The notes beneath the pieces are model-generated. The model worked only from the letters and a program-made list of their open reading frames with translations. It did not search any database and had not been told where the DNA came from. DNA of 64,000 nt from Diphasiastrum complanatum (taxonomy: Eukaryota; Streptophyta; Lycopodiopsida; Lycopodiales; Lycopodiaceae): contig CM055108.1 of the NCBI GenBank assembly GCA_029204225.1, positions 14,137,955 through 14,201,954 of the forward strand, in the 5' to 3' direction. Of this stretch, positions 31,059 to 41,714 are shown one piece after another; positions within the stretch are counted from its first letter, which is position 1, and every line of letters begins with the position of its first letter. The translations under genes and the position numbers were made by a program.

Positions 31059-33271
31059 AAGTATTTGCAAGCTATAATATTATCCAAATTTAAGTTTTCA
31101 AGTTGTATTTGTCACACTAATGGAAATAAGTATGTTTGTCTAATACAACTACATGATTATAGCTTGAGATATCCCCATAGCACCTTAGCAATGCCAAATT
31201 GATCTTGCTTGGGCATTATTGATGTGACAAGAACTATTTGTGCTTCTTCAACAAATTAATGTGTCTCGGATGGTGGCAATATATCATATGTGCTAATGCA
31301 AGAATAACATCTTTTAATAGGGGCAAATTTTTTTAAGCCATTATCTTGTAGAAATCATGGTACAAATTTGACATTAAAATTGGCATGACTTCAATTTTTA
31401 TTAGTTACCTAGTTTTATACTCTTTCAATAAAAGCCATCAAAGAGATGTTTCTACTAGGTCTGAAAATTCTCCTTGGTGTTTCATAAGGATAATATGAGA
31501 TCGTTTGTTTTTCCTTCTTTATATGGTGAAAATTTTGAGTAGCTTTTGTGTTTGAGAGTTTTTCTTGTACATCTTGTAGATAATTTTAGTCTAAACTCAA
31601 GGGGGAAATAGGCATGTTATGAAAATTTGTTTTTTTTTTTTTCTACTGGCTTTGTAACGCTTCACCAAGCTCATTAAATACACAACTCATGAACCTTCAT
31701 ATTTTGAACATACACAACCACATTCCATAAAAGTTACCACCAAACTAGTCACATCATGTTTCAAAGTCTTGTACTAAGAAAAATCTCAAGCTAAAGTATT
31801 ATAAAGAACATATGAGAATATTTTAGTTAATGATTCTACATTCATTGTGGATCACAGTTTTAGTTGTAACTATCTTTTTGTTTAGTTATGCAAATAGACA
31901 TGCATACTTATTCTATGACATTAGAAGTGGTATATGAGCTTGAGTTATTTTGAAGTAACAATCCATGAGTTTTGTGTGCTCTCATACCTTTTTATATGGA
32001 AAACTTGTGAATTGAAACAAAGATGCTCTCAAACCCATAGAGCATGGATTCTAAGAAGCTAAAGTCAAATTTTGAATGCACAAAGCACATTGTATTAGTT
32101 CTTGAATTTCTTTTGCCAACGTGCCATATCTTAGTGCTTGAAGATGGAAAGTTGGCATGAATGCCCTACATAGTCTATCAGTTGAAGAAGAAAATCCAAA
32201 CAGATTCCAACAGTGTGACATTTTTGTTTTTTGTTATGTGCTTTATTTTTCTTGATTATAGTATGAGATTGACTTTGTGCAATAAAGTCATCACCACAAA
32301 AAGCCTCCTTATTAGCATATAAACTTTCAACAAAGTTGTAGATGCTTTACCAAAACATTAGTACAAAAGCCTATTGAGCAAAGAAAATGCCATATTTTCT
32401 CCTTTTTTGGTCTATTTTATTTTCATTTTGAAGATAAAGAGACAATAATTAGATTCGTGTCTATAGAATGTCAAACACTAGTAGAAGTTCCTAATTTTGG
32501 TCAACACGTTACCAAATTTTGTGTACGAACATAGAAAACCATTTATTGTTGGAGATCATGCACGTCTTGCATTATATGCATTTGACAGATTACATTTCTT
32601 AAACTTTGTGTCCGATGGTAGTTTTCATGTTAGATGAGGATCTTCACATGGTTTCAAGAAAGTTTTAAAGTTTGATTCCTTTTTCTCATACTTATGATAT
32701 GAAGTAGATTATAAGATATAAGTCAACATGAGCTTGAAAATTTTGGAAACCAAGCTCAAAATATGTTATTTAAAAAAAAAACATATTAGTAGATGACTCA
32801 CTTTTTTGTCATTTTAGTAAGATAAAGTCACAATTTTCTTTTGCATAGTGTTAAAGAAGAAAATAATGTGATTATTAGAAATAATTGAGGCAAAGGATCT
32901 TATTTTGCAAAATATTGTCAACAAATCATCAAGAGAGCACTATAGTTATGAAGTTTCAAATTAACATATTTATTAAACTTCACTATGCTATTTGGTAGAA
33001 TAGATTCCATTTCTCCATTATGGTGCATGGTATGACTCTAGGGCAAACCAATATCTAATCATTATCGCCAATTTTCAAAGTTGTTGCACATAGGTCTTGT
33101 AGATTTTTAGGCATTTGTTCATAATGCTTTAATTGCTAACAGGCTACCACAATAAAAAAAGAGAGAACATGTGTAGAGCCCTTGTATGAGTGAAACTCTT
33201 TGCATGATATTCTTATTAATCAGGTTAAAATATGACATCCCTCATAAATTTAGGCATGATCATATATTAGC

Positions 33272-33272
<1 letters not shown>

Positions 33273-33312
<40 letters not shown>
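33273..33312. repeat. (TG)20 microsatellite
   Basis: Uninterrupted TG dinucleotide run of about 20 units. Confidence 0.95.
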
Positions 33313-33314
<2 letters not shown>

Positions 33315-33439
33315 GCAAAAGTTAAGGGCTTGTGCAATGATGGAGCAAATGGTACGCATCTTGCACAAGAGCTAATGCCTCCTCAAAATTAGTTCTCTCT
33401 CTTTGGACATACTACCAAACAGGCCTTGCGCTTGTGTAC

Positions 33440-33830
33440 CATTAGATTTGTACTTGATTTTGTAGACCTATTTATTAACAATGGGTCTCTTCCCTTTAAG
33501 TAGTTCCACCAAATTTTATGTGAATTTTTTATGATGGAAGTGTAGATGAATAAAAAAAAGCATATTTGTTCTTCAATTTATTGTGTTTGCAATGTTCCTC
33601 AAAGATCACTATGGACAAGCTTAAAAGTATTCTTCATCTGATATCTCCCCCTTGTAGGAAAATGTGACTTGGACTACTTGTCAATCATGCAAGCCTCACA
33701 AACAATTGAATCACTAGCAGTTATTTCATTATTTCTTTGTCAAACAATAGCTTGAGGCTTGAATAATTAAATGAATAGACCATTCATCCCATAGTCGGTA
33801 CTAATCATCTTTGTGTGTGACAAAAGCTTG
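33440..33830 (-). pseudogene. pol: old copia GAG-pre-integrase and integrase start
   Basis: In element order: a frame with NYSSLKLLFDKEIMK (the HLNYSSLKLL block before the zinc finger), then SIVCEACMIDK (CX2C of the integrase zinc finger), a TAG stop, SKSHFPTRG and NTFKLVHSDLCGTLQT holding the first catalytic Asp. After it FFLFI and SHKIWWNYLKGRD are the eroded FIDDYS-K-W-YFLK block. A third copia lineage, heavily mutated. Confidence 0.7.
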
Positions 33831-33949
33831 TTGATCCATCATGGATTGAAGCTTGCAAAACTTCCCATTAGCTCTAACACTTGTGAAAATGACTTTCGAA
33901 ATTATTTTAAATATAATATATAAAGAGCTTGTTCTTTTAGTATTTCACT

Positions 33950-34080
33950 TTCATGTCATGATTAGTTACTCATCCAAGTGATAGAAAATTCTTTGTGAGA
34001 TTGTAAAGTGTGTTTCTAAGAGTGAAAAGCAATTGTGTTGCTAGTGTGGCCTCAAAGCTTGAGTTGTCATTGTAGTTGAG
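33950..34080 (-). pseudogene. old copia gag scrap
   Basis: Minus strand reads ATQLLFTLRNTLYNLTKNF, resembling the L-TLRN-L--L region of copia gag. It lies upstream of the integrase scrap in element orientation. Weak but consistent with one old element. Confidence 0.35.
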
Positions 34081-36081
34081 CTTATACACGGAATCAAATT
34101 CTCATGCACTTATGTATTGATGATACAAAATGTTCTTTTTATATGTTGGCAATAATGGACTGCATACACATAGGCACTTAGTTCCTAGCCAACTTAAAGA
34201 AGACTTTCTCCATCATTTGAACTTTGATTTTGAATATTTTGGTTTAGAACGGAGGCCAATCTACGTAGAACATTGTTGTGCAACAAAAATTTGGTCTCTA
34301 AAATGTTATCCACATTGAATCAACAGTCTATGGCTAATTTTCTATCCAATTTTGCCACAGTGGGCATTTCCTTAAGTTGTGGGGTAGCCCTTCACTAATT
34401 TCTCTTAGAAAATAGATTAGAACTTCAAAACAAATTTTTTTTGAAGAAGAATTGGGAAATTTGAATGTCAAGCCCTTTCACTATAGTTCAAGAAACAATT
34501 TATTGTCTTTGAACTGAAGAATTTCAATAGAAGGGGAATTTCAAAACTTCAGAAAATGCTTATTGGTATTATCAACCAATGGAATCATAAAAAATCAGAC
34601 CTAAGTGGACAAGCCAACTCAAGCATGATACGCCAACTCACCATGTATGGAAAGATCAAAACTTCGAAAGTGATGGAGAACCAAGTCTCTGAGTAATTGG
34701 TCTTGGGCTTTATGTGCTAATTATGGACATTCATGAAATCCTTGAAATGATCTAGTGGTTGTGACACATGTTGTGTGGCGATTAAGGTTGGTTTTTATGC
34801 ACACTTCATTGTTCCTTAACCAAATCATTTGAAATTCAAAGCACTCTCCTTGGGTGCCTTGGAGCACGCTTTGAATCAACTTGTGCACATTTGAATTTTT
34901 CTCAAGTTCCTTTCAAAACTTGTTGAATATTAGCCACAACTGTAAAGTGGTACAATTTTCACAGAGCTTCACCTTATTTCTCACTATAAAGTCTTACAAT
35001 AGGGTGACATGGCCTTCCAAAAATAATTGCTAGCTCCTTACTACCTATGTTATGCATTCAACAGAGCCAATAAGCAATTCTATATTTATTTTTGGAGAAA
35101 ACTATTGAAAACCATTCAAAGAAAACTATTTGAGGTACATTTTCTACATTTTCCAAAGTTTATGTTTCTAAAAGCTTCGTTGACTCCTTTTTGGTTATCT
35201 ATACTACTCTTGCAGTCCACTAATTGTTGAAATAAGCCACTTTTTGCTTTTTTTTTCCCCTATTTTCCACTTTGTTGAGGGACTATATCACTCAAAAAGC
35301 ATATGAGTTAACTACTCAAAGATAAAAAATATTAGTGATTCATATTTGCAGCATTCTGGCTTTGGCCTTCAAAGTAGCCTATCATCCTCACTCAAATATT
35401 ATGCTTTTTGGTTGTGGTCGTTGCTAGACATAGATTGCACATTAGCCAATAAAGATATTTCTCAACTTCCACCAAAAGCACAATGAAAAATTGTCCTTTT
35501 TTTTGTGAAATCTTTATGATTGCTGACATCTGTAGTTTTTTTTTTCCAACTATTGATATTTTCAACCTTTTTCTAGATTGTAGAACCACATTAGCTAAAA
35601 TTGCCACCCATTTGAATGCCTATGGAGGTCTAAACATCCTACTAGCAAAAACATATTTGTTCAAGATGACTTTCAATATAATGATGTCACTTTCCTATTA
35701 GTGCTTCTATTTTGCATACATAATTGTCACAATATGATGGTTGATTATCTATGATATGTATAGGAGGTGAATATCTTGTCTCTTATTATTTTTGATATTA
35801 TATATGTATTCATGCTGGTTTGTTGTTTGTATGGTTGGTTTGATTTTATTAAAAAAAATACCTTTTGTTCTGGTTCAATGTTTGACTATGGAATGCTTGT
35901 AGATGATGGATGTCAAAGATGAGGCAATTCTTCCTACAACCAATCTTATACAATGTTATTTCTTGAGTTGTTGACTGGAGCAGTGACAATTTTTTTGTAG
36001 AAGTTTGTTGGGTTACTTCGGGGGGGGGGGCGGCCAACAATGAAAAATATTATGGAAAAAATTCTCTCTAGACATTGCTCC
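34081..36081. other. no recognisable gene
   Basis: AT-rich; contains G11 at 36020-36030 and several T- or A-runs. No domain identified. Confidence 0.5.
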
Positions 36082-36429
36082 TGTTAGGAACTACATTACC
36101 ACAGAGAAGACAAAGCTAGTCTAATCCACCTAACCTTTGCATCCTCTTATGGAATGCCCCTCCTAGCCCAGTGTGGGTTTGCATGCTGTAGGTGGAAGTT
36201 ACTACTGACATTGACCGTACATGCTGCATGCATGGGTTATTAATGCATGAGGAGTCCCAAAGGATTGCATGACCCCCTAATGTCATGAACGTTTCTGCAT
36301 GGGCATTACTGGCCCTCATACCTACTGCATAGTATGCATGCATGGCACTGATTCACATTGCCTTTACCCTCCAGTGGTTAGCTGCACATAGAAGTAGTAT
36401 TGGCTTGGTACATTTACGGTCTCGTAACA
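36082..36429 (-). repeat. 3' LTR of gypsy K
   Basis: 348 bp, TGTTACGAGACCG...GTTCCTAACA in element orientation. Terminal TGTTA/TAACA inverted repeat. Rich in GCATGCATG motifs. Confidence 0.7.
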
Positions 36430-36447
36430 CTCCCTCCTCCTTAAGAG
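36430..36447 (-). promoter_or_regulatory. polypurine tract of gypsy K
   Basis: CTCTTAAGGAGGAGGGAG in element orientation, abutting the LTR. Confidence 0.8.
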
Positions 36448-36479
36448 CTATCTTGGTCTTGTAAGACAAAATCTGGATA

Positions 36480-36730
36480 TAACTGTTGACGTATGCTATC
36501 TTTCTCCCAAGTGACAAGTAGTTACATATTGTTGGACCTCCCTTTTCATACTAGGCTAGAAGAATTGCCTAAAAAGAAGCTCATAGGTCTTCTGTACTCC
36601 TGGCTGTCTCGCATTAGGGCTGCCATGACATTTATACACTACGTGGCACCTAAACTCCTTAAGTCGGGAACACAAATTCTGTTTCTATAAAGTAGATACT
36701 CATTCCTAATCAAATATTGTTTCCATTTGA
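36480..36730 (-). pseudogene. pol: gypsy K integrase N-terminal zinc region
   Basis: Minus strand encodes YLLYRNRICVPDLRSL, HGSPNARQPGVQKTYELL and PSMKREVQQYVTTCHLGER. This is the H-H-C-C zinc region of gypsy integrase (usual H-SP-AGHPGV-KTY, then MK-DV--YV--C--C). The second His and second Cys are lost, and a stop interrupts the frame. Confidence 0.7.
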
Positions 36731-36989
36731 ATCCTCAAGAATTGGGTCCCTCGACCATAATGGTGTACTTAAGGTCTACAAACTCAGAATTCTCAACGCA
36801 ATATGGCATATACTTGGATTCTTCATCCTCAACAAAAGCTGTCATATACCTAGATGAATCTTCTCCAGGCCTAAGAACTGGTTCAAAAGTCTACATATCT
36901 CTGTTATGGACTGTTTTCCAGATTGTGGAGAAATATGGATTACTCTTATATTTTTTTCTCAAGAACTCGAGTAATGCACTATAGATCTG

Positions 36990-37350
36990 GGTTAAACTTA
37001 ACTCAATTACCATTGGCATTCTAGTAAAAGCATCTGCCCCTGTATTGAATTTTTCTCATCTATATCTGACAGACAAGTCAAATTTTTGCAATCAAGATCT
37101 CGAAATTAGCACCATCAAATAATGTCGCCAAGTTTTAAGGACGTGAATAATTAAATAGAGTTCTTTCTCATAAGCATTATATCTGATCTGGACTGGTTCG
37201 AGCTTCTTACTTTCAATGCTACTGGTCGTCCGTTTTGGCTCAACACCGCACCTACTACAAAGTCACTAACATCTGTTTTGACCACAAAAGACTGATTTGG
37301 GTCCACAGCTTTTAGTTTTGGTGTTGTAGCCAATGTTGTTTTGAGAGAGT
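36990..37350 (-). pseudogene. pol: gypsy K RNase H
   Basis: Begins with AVDPNQSFVVKTDVSDFVVG and AVLSQNGRPVAL (the F-VETDAS catalytic block) and continues in a second frame with RYNAYEKELYLIIHVLKTWR, HYL and GADAFTRMP (normally ADALSR). Catalytic Asp and Glu are visible; a frameshift separates the halves. Confidence 0.75.
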
Positions 37351-37613
37351 CAAAAATCTCTCGTGGCTCTAGCCCCTAGATGAGAACTCTTTTTCTTTTT
37401 AGGGTGGCTTAGCTATGGGTGTTGTACCAAGTATTAAATTACTGGCACGATCTACTTCTCTACTGAGAGAAAAGCCACTAGATAAATCATCAGAAAAAAC
37501 ATCATAATACTTATTCAACAAGACATCTAAATCTTTTATTTTATGGAAACAGAGTCATTAAAAATAAACTACAAATCATAGAAAAGTACCTCAGGTTGAT
37601 CATCTTCAATAAG

Positions 37614-38005
37614 CTAGAGAAGCTCTAAGTTGCACACCAAAGGATTGTTGGGAGCTCCATGCTTCCCAAACAGCTGAACCGCCCAATCATTTTTATGAAA
37701 ATTAAGGGTATTGTCCTGATAATTCCTTTGGAGAGTGGGGCCCAAACTGTAAATCCAATCTCTCTCTAATACTAGGTCAGTACAGTCCAAATGCATAATA
37801 TGAAAATTCAAGTCATCCTGATGGCCCTGAATCTCTAGATCTAGACTATTGACCAATGTTTTTCACACTTTGTTATCATGATCCTTAGCCAAAGAAACAA
37901 TATACCTATGATGACTAGGTGCTTCTGGGAGTTTTATTTTGTTGACTAGGGTGTAATTGATGAAGTTATGGGGTGCCCCCATTATCCACCATTATCTGAT
38001 TGTCT
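37614..38005 (-). pseudogene. gypsy K protease
   Basis: Starts near VDNGG-APHNFINYTLV (active site normally DSGA-HNFI; Ser replaced by Asn), continues NKIKLPEAPSHHRYIVSLA, an in-frame stop, then SLDLEIQGHQDDLNF and LERDWIYSLGPTL (the G-DWL--LGP flap-side block). Truncated and mutated. Confidence 0.7.
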
Positions 38006-38084
38006 AATTGCAAATATTTCCATGCATATGTACTAGGTCATGAGACCCAAAGCTAGACTTTGTATGCTAAAAAGCCAAATCATG

Positions 38085-38800
38085 CTTGCTATTTTCAAAA
38101 GAGTTTGTATGGGCTTAAGCAAGCACCAAGTAGTTGGTATGCTAAGCCTAACACTTTTTTACTCTCTCAAAACTTTGTTATGAGTATATCTTGGGACTAG
38201 AGGTATTTAGAACTTCTCAACCTACATTCATATGTCAAGAGAAGTATTCTCATTCTATTCGAAAAAGATTTCATATGGTAGATGTAAAGTCTGGTGATAC
38301 ACCAATGGAGTCAAATGTAAGCTAACTATAAGAGGTAGTGAAAGATCCTTCAAGGACATTACTCTCTATAGAAAGCTAGTTGGTTCACTCATATATCTAA
38401 CTATTACAAGACATGATCTAGGCTATTGTGTTGGTAGATTAAGCCAATTTATGCAAGATCCTAGTGAGAAGCATTGGAAGCTAGGAAAAAGGATTTTGAG
38501 ATGTATCTTGGGAACTCAAGATTTTGGCATTGTTTATGGAGAATCATCACCTAACTTGTATGGAATTTCATATTCAGATTTTGCAGGAGATCAAATGGAT
38601 AGGAAGTCCATAAGTGCACATGCTATCTATTATAGGTATCTCATTGTCATCTAGTGAGGCCGAGTACAAAGCACTTACATCTTGTGCAAAGGAGATGTTA
38701 TGGATCAAGAGGATGGTAAGTGATTTTCACTTTACGGATTTTTCAGAGATTCCAATCATCTTTTGCGACAACATTTCAGCCCAAATATTGGAAAGCAATC
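38085..38800 (+). pseudogene. pol: copia F RT end and RNase H start
   Basis: FQKSLYGLKQAPSSWYAKPN appears at about 38100-38160, then the sequence jumps past the YVDD region to FICQEKYSHSIRKRFHMVDV and DTPMESNV. RNase H follows: LSQFMQDPSEKHWKLGKRIL, GISYSDFAGDQMDRKSIS, SSSEAEYKALTSCAKEMLW and IIFCDNISAQILESNP. Several stops; RT core deleted. Confidence 0.8.
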
Positions 38801-40112
38801 CTATTTCTCTTCTTGAATCTCTGAGCCTCATCATAAGCTTCTGGTTCAACTTCAATTTCTGTTACAATGTCCATTACTCCATAAAGAATCAACAAGGATT
38901 CTATCCTATCCTTCCAAACTGAATAATTGAAGGTATCTAGTCTTTCACTAGCTTCAAAGAGACAATCTCCAACAGATGTCATGAATGTGAAGACTCTTGT
39001 AATTGGACTACAAAATGGAATTGAATGTGTTGCTTCTCTTTCACTATAGGAACCAAAATAATTGGGTGTACTACCAAATCCTATGTAAAATCTTGCAACA
39101 GAATATGTGAGACGTATCTCACAACAAAGAATCAATCAACTTGAATTTGGATCTAGCCTCTATCTATAGATGAAGCACTTACAATTCTGATGTCAAACTT
39201 TTCCATGAGTTTCAAATTAATGAAACACACTCAAGAAACACACATACAACTCAAAACACAACACACTGTGTGAAATGATGTGTCTATGACAACAGAAATT
39301 TGTCTTATCCAATTCTATCTTAGATTGAGTACTAAAACTGTGAATGATGAATCATGCATGCAATATATTCAAATCAAAAAGTGTCCACTCGGGTTTTGGG
39401 TCTCTCCCTACCCTCTTTAAGAGCTAATAACTCCTACTAGGAACATCAGAATGAAATGAAACCTATTGCAATGGAAAGAGGACTCTTCTAGATTTCAACA
39501 AACTATAATGTTAGTATCTTTGGATCTAACATAGAGGAGATAGAGTCAAATGATGTATTTTGGTTTTCACATGTGTGAAAAGTCAGAATTCCGTACATCC
39601 TCTGTTCTGGACTAAAAATATTAGCTCTACCCTCATTCACCAAAAACTGTTCAAGAAAAGATAGCAAAACACTACTAAACAGCTTCCTAGCTTGAATTGA
39701 CAGAAAAATATTCATATACCTGATGTTAGTAGCATTCAAAGCATGGTATGGCTCTGATACCATGTGAAAAATCCAGCAAGTTTACACATGTGGGGATCCA
39801 CAAGAAATGTGTGAATGATCTTGACCATGCTTTGTGATGGCACACAGAACACCTGTAGAGCAATCTTGCAATCTACCAATGGATCTGAGGCTAGAGCACA
39901 ATCCAGAATGCTACATATCAAAGCAATACTAATTCCTTTCAAATAGAGAGAATACATAACCAAAATAATGTATGAAGAAGACCTTCTACTCGAGTTAGAG
40001 AGAGAATATCAAAACAAGCAAAATAGCAAGAGATCCAGTTTTGACATTATGACATTACCAAAGCTTGATTTATCATTAGATATGAATGAGAATGATATGT
40101 ACATATATAGGA
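38801..40112 (-). mobile_element. nested copia fragment P (gag start, leader, PBS, LTR)
   Basis: Splits the F RNase H frame between ...ESNP and ARSKHIEV. In element order: LTR from about 40103 to 39763, PBS 39750-39762 (GGCTCTGATACCA), leader, and a gag N-terminus (ASERLDTFNYSVWKDRIESL, VMDIVTEIEVEP) cut off at about 38800. Only the 5' quarter of the element remains, so either it was truncated on insertion or later deletion removed the rest. Confidence 0.7.
39750..39762 (-). promoter_or_regulatory. primer-binding site of P
   Basis: GGCTCTGATACCA next to LTR terminus TGTGAAAAATCC (plus strand). Confidence 0.85.
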
Positions 40113-40336
40113 GAGCCAAAATCGTGGGGGCTAGGAGCAAGCATATTGAGGTGGCAAGTCACTTTGTGAGAGAACAAGTCATGGCAAAGGAGGCGGAGCT
40201 TCAACATGTTTCTTCAAGGGAATGTATGGCTGATATCTTCACCAAAGCATTGGAAAAAGACCTGTTCATAAAACATAGAACATCACTTGGTGTACTTTCT
40301 AAGTTTATGCTAAAACTAGTTGAAGAGGGAGTGTGA
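40113..40336 (+). pseudogene. pol: copia F RNase H end
   Basis: ARSKHIEVASHFVREQVMAK, EAELQHVSSRECMADIFTKA and LEKDLFIKHRTSLGV complete the RNase H and C-terminal tail, ending at a TGA just inside the LTR start. The frame is clean over this stretch. It joins the sequence ending at 38800 if insert P is removed. Confidence 0.8.
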
Positions 40337-40977
40337 ACATTGTCAACTAGTTACATTGTTTTGGTTTGCAATTTTGGCCTCCAAAGTGAAATCTCAACTT
40401 AGAGTTAGTTTCATAAATGTCAATAAGACTATTAGTTATCAGCTTTTTGTGACATATTGCTATGGGATATAGCAATGTCTAGTAGAGATAGATTGGTGTT
40501 TGAACTTCAATATGTATCATATATATTGATATCAATGTAGACTTTTATTTTATGCCACTTGGTTGTCATATTGTTGTGGACAATATGGCATGTTTGAAAG
40601 TGACATTTTCATTATTTTGTTATATGCTTCTTCATCAATTCATGCCATTATGTTTCATATATAAAGTAGTTGATTGCTCAATTTGCTTCCACTCCTTGGC
40701 TCTACCTCCTTTGCTCTCGCTCCAATTATTTTCAAGAAATGTGATACTACGTGCATGGTTGGTTGAATGCATGATCAAGTCAATAAACACTTTAGAGGGT
40801 CAAAGCCATTGATTCAAGTAATAGATTTTGTTGCATCTCCATCATATTGCTAGAGTTTTTAGTAGCTACATTACTTGAACACTATAGATTGTGGTATAAA
40901 ATATAACGTAATCTTCAAAACATAGATTGCCTATCACTTCAGACTTGGGTGTGCTTTTTGTGACATATTGTAGTTAT
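40332..40977 (+). repeat. 3' LTR region of F
   Basis: Starts TGTGAACATTGTCAAC after the polypurine tract. A 17-bp direct repeat CTTTTTGTGACATATTG occurs at about 40442 and 40954. The LTR end was not found; it may continue beyond element G at 46523. Confidence 0.5.
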
Positions 40978-41714
40978 TGTTGATTTTCACACGTGTGGAC
41001 TGTCCACTACATGTACTTGTGATCTCCTAAGGTGTGTAGATGCACCAAGATCAAGACTAGATTGAGATTCAAGATCAATCTTGAATCCTATGGCAAAAAC
41101 ACACTACTACATGCATTCAATCACTTCCAACTCTCACTCACACGTGTGGGAAATATTCAAAAAATAATCTAAGTAAAAACAAGCTGCTCTCTTCGAGTAG
41201 AGAGAGAAAATGCATCAAGAGCTCTCGGGTAGAGAGAGAAAGCTAGAAATCCAAAAACTCACAAAATCCATGAAATCACCAAATCAATTGATTTCAAAAT
41301 GAGGAGTACAATGATACTAGTAGGTCCATGAGCTACCACTATGCTTAACTATGATTGGCCCACATTTTGTCACCTCTTGATCCTATTGGATCATTGATCT
41401 ATGCACCTCTTAATTCTATTGGACTATATTCAAGCACACCTCAATTTCCTATTGGACCTCACAAGGTTCCACCTCTATATCCTATTGGACCTCTTGGAAT
41501 TCATCAAACAAAAACTTTACACTTGTCTACACTCTAATTAGCAAGTGTTTAGCCTCTTACTCTATTTTGGCTCAATAGTGGCATTACAAGTGGAAATGCA
41601 TAATTTGCCATCTATGCCAAATTTATTCCTATCAACATCCTACACCTAGATGCTTGATGTAAAAAACATAAGACCCCTATATCTAACATAGATAATCTTT
41701 TTCAATTCTTCACC
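40978..41714 (-). repeat. 3' LTR of G
   Basis: 737 bp. The LTR start in element orientation is GGTGAAG rather than TGTGAAG (terminal base mutated). CTATTGGA repeats at 41383, 41416, 41449 and 41482, exactly 33 bp apart. Confidence 0.95.

Larger units (their letters stand above)
30641..33439. other. AT-rich, no recognisable gene; two simple repeats
   Basis: Holds T19G20 (31019-31057) and a (TG)20 microsatellite (33273-33312). Otherwise nothing recognised on either strand. Confidence 0.5.
36082..38005 (-). mobile_element. Ty3/gypsy element K, 3' part
   Basis: Minus-strand gypsy with 3' LTR (36082-36429), polypurine tract, integrase zinc region, RNase H and protease, in gypsy order. The integrase core and reverse transcriptase proper are deleted, and the 5' end is cut off at about 38005, where plus-strand copia F begins. 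Confidence 0.75.
38085..40977 (+). mobile_element. copia element F, 3' end with nested insert
   Basis: Plus-strand RT/RNase H remnant (38085-38800 and about 40113-40336), polypurine tract GAAGAGGGAG (40322-40331) and an LTR starting TGTGAACATTG at 40332. It is the same lineage as M (56.6-60.1 kb). A minus-strand copia fragment (38801-40112) is lodged inside RNase H. Element G then inserted into the F LTR region at 40977. Confidence 0.7.

Noticed and set aside
33186-33392. Plus-strand frame through the TG microsatellite
   Set aside because: Its (CV)n run is just translated TG repeat.
38776-39135. 119-codon minus frame as one gene
   Set aside because: Only the middle ~60 residues are copia gag; the ends come from leader sequence and from the F RNase H region.
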